From positions 1,054,001 through 1,118,000 of the forward strand of contig OX359191.1 of NCBI GenBank assembly GCA_947172415.1: DNA of 64,000 nucleotides. The letters are read 5' to 3'. The position numbers and the translations under genes are program-made. Shown piece after piece: positions 1-10,240 of the stretch. The notes below the pieces were generated by a model. It was given only the letters and a program-made list of their open reading frames with translations, did not search any database and had not been told where the DNA came from. How positions within the stretch are numbered: the first letter of the stretch is position 1; the number at the start of each line of letters is the position of its first letter. Source of the DNA: Chondrosia reniformis (Eukaryota; Porifera; Demospongiae; Chondrillida; Chondrillidae).

Positions 1-1
1 A

Positions 2-652
2 ACCTATCAACTTCAAAGTGTACCACCTGCAGAGCTTGAAGCTATCTACACTAGTATTAGGGTCGGATCGTTCACAGAAGCAGACATTCCAAATCCTCCT
101 AATACTAAAGAAGGTTTGATTGAGTTTTTAGAACAATGGACCACTCCAATAGATGTAAACTTAGTGAGGTATTTGGAGAATGCTATCGTAACAAAGAAAA
201 GAAAGAAAGACCTTTCAAAGTCCCTAGCTTCCCATAAGAAGGAATTACAGAAGCTATCAGAACTACTTCTTCCCCATTTCTGCAAAAAAGGAGTAGTACT
301 AAAAAGGGGGAAAGGCCTTGCTCACATGATTGTGGAAATTAGCTTAACACCAGAAGAATACATCCTCAGGGAATTATTTCGACTTCAAGAGTACTTCAAC
401 AGTTACTATGGATTCAAACTACTTCGGTTCAAGGGCTTCGCAGTAGGCAGTATCCTGCTCTTTTTCCAGATCACTTCCATATTTGCTGCTCAATTGGCCA
501 AGACTATTCACTGCCATCTCTTCAGTCTAAGAGAATTCCATGTAGTCAAGATCTTGGTCAAGGATCACTTTGCTTTTGATTTGGAGGCTGGCCTGCTTTA
601 TCCACTGGTTAGTCATGTGACAAACACTATGAATATACTTATTGGAAGGTGA
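2..652 (+). CDS. N-terminal helical domain exon, unit A (5' cut by window)
   Basis: The frame is open from base 2 to a TGA at 650-652 (217 codons) and is a close paralogue of the exon at 13,317-14,154, so the true start lies left of the window. I recognise no named family. It looks mostly helical and ends with a block around GSILLFFQITSIFAAQLAKT followed by a short strand (VVKILV). A similar G-S-hydrophobic strand then helix pattern ends the caspase-flanking domain of unit B. Its position upstream of a caspase-like domain suggests an adaptor or regulatory module. An AG/GTGACT donor overlaps the stop, so the exon could either terminate here or splice onward to the linker exon. The paralogy is certain; the function is unknown. 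Confidence 0.7.
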   Translation, partial: TYQLQSVPPAELEAIYTSIRVGSFTEADIPNPPNTKEGLIEFLEQWTTPIDVNLVRYLENAIVTKKRKKDLSKSLASHKKELQKLSELLLPHFCKKGVVLKRGKGLAHMIVEISLTPEEYILRELFRLQEYFNSYYGFKLLRFKGFAVGSILLFFQITSIFAAQLAKTIHCHLFSLREFHVVKILVKDHFAFDLEAGLLYPLVSHVTNTMNILIGR

Positions 653-692
653 CTGCTTATGTAAACAATTTTCTTTCAATAATATGGTACAG

Positions 693-807
693 TGTAAACC
701 AAGGGAGGTACAAGAGGATCCCCTCCCCCACAGAGCCACACCTCCAATTGCTCCAATGAGGAGGAACAGTGATCCGATCCCCTTGAAGAAGGAACCACCT
801 CTACGAG
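693..807 (+). CDS. Proline-rich linker exon, unit A
   Basis: Exon between a TACAG acceptor and a GAG/GTAAAT donor. The open frame gives a basic, Pro-rich linker including RATPPIAPMRRNSDPIPLKK and leaves in phase 1, which fits the caspase-like exon at 1046 exactly. The frame on entry is uncertain: a downstream AAG acceptor would restore frame with the phase-2 donor at 648. In unit B (14,233-14,347) this linker is followed by about 1.6 kb carrying a caspase-start mini-exon and a flanking-domain exon. In unit A that DNA is deleted, and only the last bases of the flanking-domain exon survive near 855-891. Confidence 0.5.
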
Positions 808-1045
808 GTAAATATTTTATTTGTAGTGCGTTACATACCTAGTATAATAATATTGGAGATAAGATTATATTCACAGTACAAACTGTCTGCAGTAAGTTTA
901 CTTCATTATATTCCTTAGTTTCTAAATTCTTGATATTTGTGTCCCTTTATATGGTTTCATTGATTTTATTCATAATATATGTAAATTAGAAGTATTTAGG
1001 CAATTTTAATGATTAACTTCCATCGCAACTCTGTTCCTGTTACAG

Positions 1046-2275
1046 GACTTCTGGTAAACAGAATGTCTACACTTTGGGAAAAGAAACAAGACAAATCCCT
1101 TGGATCTCTCTTTCTTCTTGTCAACAGTTACAGTAATGACAGCAATGAAGAACCCCAGCCACTCCTCTTAGCTGCCAAGGCTCTAGAAGACTACATCACC
1201 ACATTCTATTCCATTCTCTGCTTCAATGTAGCTGGAGGTTTTGACCTGACACTTCATGACCTCAATGTAGCACTGCAGGAATTCCAAGAGGATGTCAACC
1301 AGAGACCAGATCTGGCAGGCAAGTATGCAGCCCTTGTGTTCTGCGGATATGGAGAGGGTGACAGTCTGCTCCTGAGTGATGGAACATCAGTCGGAGCACA
1401 ATCCCTTGTCAGATCTTTTATCAGAGGTCTTCCGCAGGATACTATCAAATTGGTGTTTATTGATACTTGTAGCTCTAGTGAGAGTACTGCCACACCGAGG
1501 TTAGCTTTGGAGGAGAAGATATGAGATGTATTCATATTTCATTCATTACATAGCTTAGTTTGTATAATGTAGTCCTACATTGATTTTTATATAAGTACAT
1601 ATGAAAAATCTAATACACCCTTTTCCTACATGTTGTGCCTATTCTGTAAAAAAGCCTATAGGGGAACTAAACCTGGGGAGAGCTTTGGATGAAGATATAC
1701 AGGACCTCGAGTCTTTTCTTTCTTCTTTTCCTCACTTTCATCTTCTTCTCCACTGGGTCAGACAGCTGTTTCTGGGAATTCCACCCTTCATCAGTGATCC
1801 TGGGAGTCTTTGTCTTTTTCCTTATCTTGATCTTCTCCGAATCCTTGGCTTGGTAAATCCTATATACACTATGTACATACATATATGTACATGCATTGCA
1901 GGGTCTTTTTTCAGTCATTTCAGTAGTTTGATAATCATTGTAGGTTTGGTGCCTTCCAGAACACCCTCATAGCTCACTCCAGCATCCCACGTGATAAGGC
2001 TTGGTCTAGTGATAGATACTCAGTGTGGTCGTACCACCTCAATCAGTTGCTGAGGCAACATAGGAGAGTCAAAGATGTTCTTACTTCAGTGGCCTCTGCG
2101 ATGGAATCATTTGACATCTCTAGTAATCAGTCAGTTATCTGTGGGACTGATGAAGTGAAGCTTGTGTCTTTATATTTAGAATCAACTCCTCTCCGACCAA
2201 GAGGTGTCTTACCAGACACTCATAGCAACATGATATCCAAATGCAAGGATAAAATGAAGAGTCTCAGAGTTAAAA
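1046..2275 (+). CDS. Caspase-like (C14) domain, unit A, catalytic His replaced
   Basis: Two exons, 1046-1499 and 1944-2275, joined in phase 2 (CCGAG/GTTAGC to TTGTAG/GTTTGG). The first has the large-subunit layout: strand one at ESLG-like SLGSLFLLVNS, an acidic helix, then LVFCGYGEGDSLLLSDG and KLVFIDTCSS. In caspases these two blocks are SHGE...DG and QACRG. Here the catalytic His is Tyr while the Cys is kept. The second exon has the small-subunit pattern NTLIAHSSIPRDKAW followed by WSYHLNQLL and VASAM. It is probably a catalytically dead scaffold, though another nucleophile arrangement cannot be excluded. The intron holds an old interspersed repeat (1590-1860) shared with unit B. Confidence 0.75.
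1590..1860 (+). repeat. Interspersed repeat family R1, copy 1 (intronic)
   Basis: One of about eight related copies in the window. Core words include GGGAATTCCACCCTTCATCA, GAGAGCTTTGGATGAAGATA and GCCTATAGGGGAACTAAACC. The same insertion sits in the equivalent intron of unit B, so it predates that duplication. The ORFs across it are spurious. Confidence 0.8.
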
Positions 2276-2460
2276 GTAAAAACAGTATTCATTCATGCTA
2301 GAAGTGTAATCACATTTTAGTTACTGTAGTCTGGCTCTTTTTGCAATTCTCATTTGTTATTCTAGGACAAAATTGTGAATGTTACACAATTACTTTGTAA
2401 TGCATTTAGAATACTAATCATAATGAAAGGTTGAATGAGTTTCTTTTATAATCCATATAG

Positions 2461-2563
2461 ATCTACAATCCTCTTACGATGAGCTTCTCCAGACAATACA
2501 GAAGATCTATAAGGCTCAAGGTGAACATAAGCTTGATTTCTTGAAGGATGGTATCTGTAGATA
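2461..2563 (+). pseudogene. Truncated caspase-flanking domain exon, unit A
   Basis: It begins after a CATATAG acceptor with the same 33 codons as the unit B exon at 17,527 (LQSSYDELLQTIQKIYKAQG and on). Homology to unit B stops at about 2560, after GGTATCTGTAG, and the sequence jumps to the spacer that precedes the CARD exons. Read straight through it stops at TAG 2561-2563. A weak cryptic donor (ATCT/GTAGAT) would be phase-compatible with the CARD exon. About 85 percent of the domain is missing. Confidence 0.7.
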
Positions 2564-2724
2564 GTGAATGTACAAATCAGATTTAGATAATGTGTATATC
2601 CCCAGCTGAAAGGGAATCCTGAAGTTAAACAATTCAAAGTTATCATTTCACAGAAACATGTGGACACTACTTAACTGTTATAAAGTAAGGATTTACATGA
2701 CATTGTTGTATATTTGTGTTTTAG

Positions 2725-4246
2725 CAATGGAAAGGACACCAGATGAGCTCCATGCATTCCTGGAGCAACACTGGGAAAGCCTCATAAAGCACTGTGATGC
2801 TCACACAATACGCTTTGATCTTGAACGTCAGCATGTCATATCTCAAGGACAGAGACAACAGTTGGACTCTGCTTTAAGTGCAGCTGATGCAAATAGTCTG
2901 TTCTACCAGTTCCTTCGCTATGACCCAGCTCCAGAAACACTTGGAGCAGCTGCTAAAGTACTAAAGGAAGCTCCTAAGACTACAAACATGAATAAGAGGT
3001 TTGCAAAGGTTATTGAGGATTTCTTATCTACCTCACCAGGTAGGTATTCATGTGTAACTATGAGTGTAACACTCTTGCAAACATATTCATAGCTTTGGAT
3101 TTGCTGTGGTAAAGTCTATTTTGAAAGGTTCAATGAGTTTGGTGAATGTACTTGAATGTTTCTCACCAGATTACAAAGAATATGTATACAACCACATCAC
3201 TTCAATAAACCTGTTTTTCTTAGTTTCTTGGTACTCTTATGGAGAAAATGTACCTCCCCAGAAGGAACCTCCCCAGAAGGAACCTCCCCAGGATATAACT
3301 CCCCAGAATGAACCCCCCCAGAAGGAACCTCCCCAGAAGGAACCTCCCCAGAATGAACCTCCCCAGAAGAAACCCCCCCAGAAGGAACCTCCCCAGAAGG
3401 AACCTCCCCAGAAGGAACCTCCCCAGAAGGAATCTCCCCAGAAGGAACCTCCCCAGAAGGAACCTCCCCAGAAAGAACCTCCCCAGAAGGAACCTCCCCA
3501 GAAGGAACCTCCCCAGAAGGAACCTCCCCAGAAAGAACCTCCCCAGAATATAACTCCCCAGAATATAACTCCCCAGAAGGAACCTCGTACGTATACAACT
3601 TGAATGTTACTCACTATTTTACATATAGAGTATATTGGTTGAGATCTATATAGTAATGGTCACAGAGCCTATAACAATTGGACCTTATCATGCACTTATG
3701 TATGTACATAAAATTCTTCTTTTACTGAATAGTGTGTTTTGTATATAATCACTCTTCACAAACTAACTGACTGACTAAATATGAAGTCATTTGAGATCTT
3801 AAACTACGTATATCATGATAATTTAATGATGATGATGATATCGATACTTTAAAATAATCAGCTTTTGATCTTAAAGTTCCTCTATTTTTCCATCTTAAAC
3901 TGTCTTATTGATTTGAGTTCTACTACTCTCTTTTAGAGGATCCCCAACCACATGACATTGCTCAGACATTGGAATCCTCACATTCAGGTGCTCCAAGTTC
4001 CAGAACCGTGGTAGCCAGAGATTCAAAAGTTAGAGGTAAGGTGTATTGTAATGTTTTCTGTTATCAACAACAAATCACTGCTTTTTATACATGCATATGA
4101 GAACCTAATTAGGTAGTCCCCATAGTAACAGATGACTGTGCATATATAATTTATTTGATGTGGAATATGATGCATATATATTACATAGACATTTATTTCT
4201 CTTGTAGACTATCCCAATCACCAATCCCTATTGCAGAGGAGACGAT
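2725..4246 (+). CDS. CARD-like domain plus Pro/Gln/Lys/Glu repeat, copy 1
   Basis: Exons 2725-3039, 3224-3586, 3937-4035 and 4208-4246, all joined in phase 1. The first encodes about 100 residues with a six-helix CARD-like pattern, from [20 protein letters not shown] to [15 protein letters not shown]. The second is a PPQKE pentapeptide repeat of about 22 units. The third is a short polar linker ([15 protein letters not shown]). The last ([10 protein letters not shown]) is fused by the duplication scar to the last codons of a death domain and reaches a stop unless the T/GTTAGT donor is used. If that donor is used, it joins in frame to the next CARD exon at 4424. CARD assignment rests on pattern only; another death-fold class is possible. 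Confidence 0.6.
3252..3586 (+). repeat. 15-bp coding minisatellite (CCCCAGAAGGAACCT)
   Basis: About 22 tandem units in copy 1 and about 5 in copy 2 (4951-5030), with TATAACT and AATGAA variants. The length is a multiple of three, so the PPQKE frame is preserved. Open frames in the other five frames are repeat artefacts. Confidence 0.95.
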
Positions 4247-4423
4247 GTTAGTTTAGTAGATAGTGAATGTACAAATCAGATTTAGATAATGTGTATATCC
4301 CCAGCTGAAAGGGAATCCTGAAGTTAAACAATTCAAAGTTATCATTTCACAGAAACATGTGGACACTACTTAACTGTTATAAAGTAAGGATTTACATGAC
4401 ATTGTTGTATATTTGTGTTTTAG

Positions 4424-5813
4424 CAATGGAAAGGACACCAGATGAGCTCCATGCATTCCTGGAGCAACACAGGGAAAGCCATATAAAGCACTGTAATGCT
4501 CTGGCAATACGCTTTGAACTTGAACGTCAGCATGTCATATCTCAAGGACAGAGACAACAGTTGGACTCTGCTTTAAGTGCAGCTGATGCAAATAGTCTGT
4601 TCTACCAGTTCCTTCGCTATGACCCAGCTCCAGAAACACTTGGAGCAGCTGCTAAAGTACTAAAGGAAGCTCCTAAGACTACAAACATGAATAAGAGGTT
4701 TGCAAAGGTTATTGAGGATTTCTTATCTACCTCACCAGGTAGGTATTCATGTGTAACTATGAGTGTAACACTCTTGCAAACATATTCATAGCTTTGGATT
4801 TGCTGTGGTAAAGTCTATTTTGAAAGGTTCAATGAGTTTGGTGAATGTACTTGAATGTTTCTCACCAGATTACAAAGAATATGTATACAACCACATCACT
4901 TCAATAAACCTGTTTTTCTTAGTTTCTTGGTACTCTTATGGAGAAAATGTACCTCCCCAGAAGGAACCTCCCCAGAAGGAACCTCCCCAGAAGGAACCTC
5001 CCCAGAATATAACTCCCCAGAAGGAACCTCGTACGTATACAACTTGAATGTTACTCACTATTTTACATATAGAGTATATTGGTTGAGATCTATAGCAATG
5101 GTCACAGAGAGCCTATAACAATTGGACCTTATCATGCACTTCTGTATGTACATAAAATTCTTCTTTTACTGAATAGTGTGTTTTGTATATAATTACTCTT
5201 TCACAAACTAACTGACTAAATATGAAGTCATTTGAGATCTTAAACTACGTATATCATGATAATTTAATGATGATGATGATATCGATACTTTAAAATAATC
5301 GGCTTTTGATCTTAAAGTTCCTCTATTTTTCCATCTTAAACTGTCTTATTGATTTGAGTTCTACTACTCTCTTTTAGAGGATCCCCAACCACATGACATT
5401 GCTCAGACATTGGAATCCTCACATTCAAGTGCTCCAAGTTCCAGAACCATGGTAGACAGAGATTCAAAAGTTAGAGGTAAGGTGTATTGTAATGTTTTCT
5501 GTTATCAACAACAAATCACTGCTTTTTATACATGCATATGAGAACCTAATTAGGTAGTCCCCATAGTAACAGATGACTGTGCATATATAATTTATTTGAT
5601 GTGGAATATGATGCATATATATTACATAGACATTTATTTCTCTTGTAGACTATCCCAATCACCAATCCCTATTGCAGAGGTATTGCACTGGTATGGTGAA
5701 CTGGGAGGACTTGAAGGTACATGGCCCCAAAGGTACCTGGGAAGAACTCCTTGATGCTATGAGATCAGGAGGTGAGAATGCAAAAGCAAAGGATTTGGAA
5801 GAGAAGATCTTTG
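4424..5813 (+). CDS. CARD-like domain copy 2, Pro repeat, half death domain
   Basis: Exons 4424-4738, 4923-5030, 5378-5476 and 5649-5813, all phase 1. The CARD exon differs from copy 1 by eight bases in six codons, all amino-acid changing and all in the first third. The last exon keeps the full reading lost in copy 1: after [10 protein letters not shown] it continues NWEDLKVHGPKGTWEELLDAMRSGG-like helices ending KDLEEKIF. This resembles helices 4-6 of a death domain, like the second half of the exon at 12,371. Its GTATGT donor at 5814 joins in phase 1 to the ROC-COR exon at 5961. It is therefore probably the adaptor portion of a CARD / death / ROC-COR protein. Confidence 0.6.
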
Positions 5814-5960
5814 GTATGTTTATAAGGCTTAGTTTTTTGTGAAGATAATTTATCCTGAATGCTTTAATCAAATATATATTCTATCTAAGGAAACCTTCTA
5901 AATACTATATTTTACACAGTCTTATTACAGTATCACAGTAATACTTGTCTCTCCATTTAG

Positions 5961-8944
5961 TTCCATTTCCTGACAAATATGATGAGGCTAAGGAGAAGGG
6001 GGCAAAAATTACTCAATCTTATTTGCACTGCATTACAATGGGACCTTCGGGAGTTGGTAAAACATGGCTGAAGAACCGTATTACAGGTCGTCAAAACAGT
6101 ACTCTTATCCCTAGTACAGACTGTGTAGCTCCTGTTGAAGTTTGCATTCCACATAAGGAAATGAATGTTTTTCATGAAAATTCTTGGGAGGTTTTAACTC
6201 CCGAAAAAGAGTTGGATAGCATAATCTATAAATTCTATGAAAATACTCAATCAGAGCAAGGTAGCTTGAGTTCAGAATCAACAGCCGCTCCTAAAACAGA
6301 GAAGAAACAAAACTCGAAAAAAGAGCGAGCAAGTGAGGAGAGTCAAGAATATGATTCTTCCACACAATCTAATGAGCAAGATACTAGATTTTCCGAATCA
6401 TTTACTGAAAAAATTAATAATTTGGTTGGAAGAATAAAAAATCCAGTGAATTTGGAAGGTCAAAAGGTAATATATTTTACAGATACAGGAGGACAAGCGT
6501 CATTCCATGAAGTATTTCCAGCACTCCTCACAGTTCCAAGGAGTATGTACTTATTAGTGTTTAACCTTAAGGACATAGATGTTAAAGATGAAGAGGAGAG
6601 TTGCAAAAAGTTGGTCTTAGTCGAAAGTGCACTACGACACATCTATTCCTCATGTTCAGGAAAAGAAGAACCTATAGCCTATTTAGTAGGCACACATAAG
6701 GATAAGGTTTTAAATGATATAACTGATCGGATAAAAATTGCTAAAAAAGTTATTCAGCAATTAGTAGATGGTAAGCCGTATAAGGATCTTTTAAAAGGCT
6801 CATCTGATGATGGTCCTTACATTTATGCTGTTGATAATACGCAGCATGCAAATAAGACAAAAGGATCAAAAGACCAGCAGGAGGGAGATGATGGCACCCA
6901 AACACCTGCAGGATCAAAAGACCGGCAGGAGGGAGATGATAGCACCCAAACACCTGCAGGATCAAGAGACCGGCAGGAGGGAGATGATAGCACCCAAACA
7001 CCTGCAGGATCAAGAGACCGGCAGGAGGGAGATGATAGCACCCAAACACCTGCAGGATCAAGAGACCGGCAGGAGGGAGATGATAGCACCCAAACACCTG
7101 CAGGTAAAAGGATCTATAAAGAATTACATGAATTGCTAAAGGAAACTGAAGAAAACTTGGCAAGCGAGACACAGGAAATCCCATTACATTGGTGGCTCTT
7201 CCATCTTTCTATTAGACATAACTTTGATCAATCAGAACTAGAGGACAAGAAATGGGTTTACCAGTATCATGAATTGGAGAAGGAGGCCCAAAAATTTGAT
7301 ATCAATACTAATCCAGAACCCTCTGGATCAGAGCATAGTGGATCAAAACCCTCTGGATCAGAGCATGGTGGATCAGAACCCTCTGGATCAGAGCATGGTG
7401 GATCAGAACCCTCTGGATTAGAGCATGGTGGATCAGAGTTTGATAAAATGGTGAAACTGTTTTGTGATCTTACATTTTGGATCTCTTATGACTTAGATAG
7501 TCCAAAATCAGCAGGTCAGTCTACTAAAAGAGATATTTTCACAGATCTTGAGGAACTGAAAGATTTTATTTCAAAACTGACTGCTGTAAAACCAACTGAC
7601 CAGCTCTTTACAGATCATGAGCCTGATACAACTGACCAACTCTCTACTGAGCTTAAAATATTAAAGGACAGTCACAGAATCTCTCCAGAGACGTTCAGTA
7701 AAATGGGAGACATGATGGATAAAGTGAAGCAGTGGACAGGCAGCGGACGTTGGATAGTAACAGACCCAGCTACTCTGTACAAATATATATCAGGGCTTGT
7801 GAATATTCAAGAGAGGCCTAAAGAAACGCTTTCTTTTCATGAGCAAGAGTTTAAGAAAACTGGAAGATTTAAGAAAGGAATCTTCAGTGAAATGTCTCTA
7901 GCAGGTTATCATTTAATTCCACCAGCAGTTCAACAATGGTTCCTCGATTTGCTTGTTCACCTAAACATTGCAGCTAAGTGTGACATCTTCACAGAAAAGG
8001 AGAAAAGACCCCCTCGTCAATCAGAGGAATCATCGGAGACTGTATACATTGTTCCTGCTGCCTTCCCATTTAATTCAGCTGTCACTGTTCCTGACCTTAC
8101 CACAGTAAACACAATTAATGTTACACTGAAGGAAGGAAATTTCATTCCAAGTGGTCTATTTTCCAAATTGGTTTGTGACCTTGTCACACAGCGAAATAGA
8201 CATCGTCAAAAGTGTACTTGTGAGGGTGGCTGCAAAAACTGCAAATATGGGTACGATTATCTGGAATTCTCTAGGAGTTCAGAACCAGATGTATACCTGG
8301 GTAGCAAAGCTGTTAGCAAGTTCAGGGATTATTCTGATAAGCTTGCCGCACATGTGTACCTTACAGAAACTTCTAATGCTATTCACGTGGACGTCGCAGT
8401 TAGCACAACTCAACCAGAAGACAGATTAATTCAATCTGTGCATGGATTATGTTCCAAATGGCTGGGTTTAGTTAAGAAATCACTATTGTCTGATGTCAGT
8501 AAATCATCAAAAGATCATGAATTCATCTGGACCACTAACTGCCAATTTTGCTCAAATTATAAAGCAAAGCAGCATCTAGCTATTATAGACTTTGAGGAAT
8601 CTCTATTGAAATGCATTGAAGACCCTAGGATATGTGGATCAATCAGCGAGCTTGATCCTGCCATGAATATTTGGATAGAAAAACCTAATGATAGCAATGT
8701 TAAGGTAAGTTTAAAATTTCCATGGCCAAATATTTACTTTCTATAAAATATCAATCCCTTTTATAACAGTTAATTAAAAGAAGTAGTGTTTATGGGGAGC
8801 AAAAACAATCTGAAAGCATTTGGAGAGTCATTGGTACGTAATTAGGAAGTCATCTTTATTTTCCATACTATTATTCTAAATTTTGCTAATTCTTAGATGA
8901 AACAGATGAAAGTGGTAATATGGGAACCTACCAAGACCATGAAG
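5961..8944 (+). CDS. ROC-COR GTPase (ROCO family)
   Basis: Exons 5961-8704, 8770-8833 and 8897-8944. It is entered after a CATTTAG acceptor in phase 1, so there is no start codon of its own. P-loop GPSGVGKT at 6041-6064, switch-II DTGGQ at 6482-6496 and the base-recognition motif THKD at 6692-6703 define a ROC GTPase. About 139 polar residues separate P-loop and DTGGQ, much longer than usual. The COR part includes WIVTDPATL and GYHLIPPAVQQWFLDLLVHL (about 7750-7970). Two coding minisatellites sit between ROC and COR. A Cys cluster near 8212-8245 (CTCEGGCKNC) and a CxxC near 8539 could bind metal. ROC-COR proteins work as dimeric nucleotide switches. With CARD and death-domain exons upstream, this looks like an assembly platform. 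Its last exon fits in phase 1 to 9761. Confidence 0.85.
6863..7102 (+). repeat. 48-bp coding minisatellite, five units
   Basis: Five units encode GSKDRQEGDDSTQTPA with R/K and S/G variants. It lies between the ROC core and the COR region and adds an acidic, disordered loop. The near-perfect third to fifth units suggest recent expansion. Confidence 0.95.
7316..7437 (+). repeat. 30-bp coding minisatellite, four units
   Basis: Units encode PSGSEHGGSE with minor variants (H-S for H-G, K for E, L for S), inside the ROC-COR exon. Ser/Gly/Glu/His-rich, presumably a flexible linker. Confidence 0.9.
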
Positions 8945-8988
8945 GTACGTATATGCATACATATATGTTTAGGCATCTTCTACATATA

Positions 8989-9335
8989 CAGTGGGCCTTG
9001 AGTTAACCGACCTTGAGTTAACCGACAACCTTTTTTAACCAAACGAAATTGACTGAAACCGATCTTAATCGTATTTCCTGTAATACTTTAGCCCCTCGTA
9101 TATCCGACCTCGGTTTATCCATATTCAACGCTATTTTCAGAGAATGGCAGAAAAACAATCAACTGTCAGGATTCCAACAGCACAAAGAAGAGATCGTTAA
9201 TGCTATGGTTTTTGACTATTCATGCTTAAGGTTGCTCTATCTTATTCATTATTTCACAGCCCCTTTTTATCTGACACCTAATGTATCCAACATTTTTGGT
9301 GAAACAAAGAGTGTCAGTTGAACCAGAGCCCACTG
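8989..9335 (+). mobile_element. Pogo/Tigger-like MITE, 347 bp
   Basis: Starts CAGTGGGCCTTGAGTTAACC and ends with its imperfect inverse GGTTGAACCAGAGCCCACTG-like (…AGTTGAACCAGAGCCCACTG), flanked by TA on both sides (8987-8988 and 9336-9337). CAGT termini and TA target duplications are typical of the pogo branch of Tc1/mariner. A 90-codon frame inside shows no transposase motif, so it is non-autonomous. It lies in the intron between the ROC-COR end and the helical exon, and unit B lacks it. Confidence 0.75.
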
Positions 9336-9760
9336 TATTACTAACTCCCTAAATAACTAGGGATGGCCGGAAAAAAACACCTTATTCAATGAATTATCAA
9401 TTAATACCTAATAAATCAACAAATCATATGAAGGACTTCTGTGTGGCTGAAGTTAAACATAGATACACTGTGTCCACTGTACTCATTTTACTGACTATAT
9501 ATGTAGCTTGGCAATATGTGGTTTAGAGAGCTATAACTGCCATTTTATGAACCACCAATCCTTCCAGTGTTTGCAGCTATATCTATGGGGTATAGATACT
9601 AATGTGCATATTTACAATATCTTATATTAGTTTCGGACTATATATCTTTACGAGTCAAATCTTTAGTTGCATGGAAGGTTCTTCATTTTGTACATTGTGA
9701 TCAGTAACTGTCTCTACTTTGTACATGCTCAAGATTGCCCATTTGTTTATGTTTGCACAG

Positions 9761-10078
9761 GTGACATATCTAAAAGTCAACTTAAAGACTTTATTATGGA
9801 TAATGTGGATTTAATTATGCAGTTTTCATATTATTATGACACGAAGTTTGCACATCATTTTTCTTATCTTTATCAAAGAGAGCTTGAACAACGAGGACTG
9901 CCACCTTTCCCAGATTATCCTCATATGTTCCACCTTGAAGAGAAACTCTTTAGATATTTGAAGAGACATCCTACAGTTGGTAGTCTCCAAGCACTCCATG
10001 AAGTCATAGTACAGCATCGTATGATGTATAATTATCCTATGGTCTCAAAATTGGCTGAAAAAATAGCAATATTTTTAG
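9761..10078 (+). CDS. Helical (death-fold-like) exon, unit A
   Basis: Symmetric phase-1 exon between TTGCACAG and a TTAG/GTAAGA donor, encoding about 106 residues. Helices are predicted at SQLKDFIMDNVDLIMQF, then YQRELEQRGLPPFPDYP, LFRYLKRHP and SLQALHEVIVQH to the end. The paralogue at 20,227-20,535 is about 80 percent identical. Size and helix content suggest a CARD or related death fold, but no diagnostic residue settles it. The upstream sequence sometimes read as a signal peptide (9667-9760) is intron. The phase fits both the preceding ROC-COR exon (8944) and the later death-domain exon (12,371). Confidence 0.6.
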
Positions 10079-10240
10079 GTAAGATTACATAATTAGATAA
10101 TTTTATTCCACCTTATAGATAATTATGTATTCTTATTCATTGAAATTTGCTAACCAAATAATATAACTACTTTACATTTAAGAGTATTTTAGTTAATGAT
10201 TTTATGTATTCCATGATTTTTGTCTTCTCTACCAAACAAC

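Larger units (their letters stand above)
2561..5690 (+). repeat. Tandem duplication of the CARD / Pro-repeat block
   Basis: Segment 2561-4240 is repeated as 4260-5680, with about 1-2 percent intron divergence. The length differs mainly because the 15-bp minisatellite is long in the first copy and short in the second. A scar of about 20 bases at 4241-4260 (AGACGATGTTAGTTTAGTAG) separates them. The scar matches the end of the death-domain exon at 12,673-12,692, so the duplication was cut out downstream of a death-domain tail. Confidence 0.85.

Noticed and set aside
1601..1972. ORFs in the caspase intron
   Set aside because: They coincide with the interspersed R1 repeat, and the two caspase exons splice around it in matching phase.
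9049..9321. 90-codon ORF as a gene
   Set aside because: It lies wholly inside the TA-flanked MITE and has no recognisable motif.
9667..9760. Signal-peptide-like start upstream of the helical exon (also at 20,154)
   Set aside because: The sequence ends in TTGCACAG at the exon boundary and is poorly conserved between the two units. The conserved frame starts at the acceptor, so this is intron.
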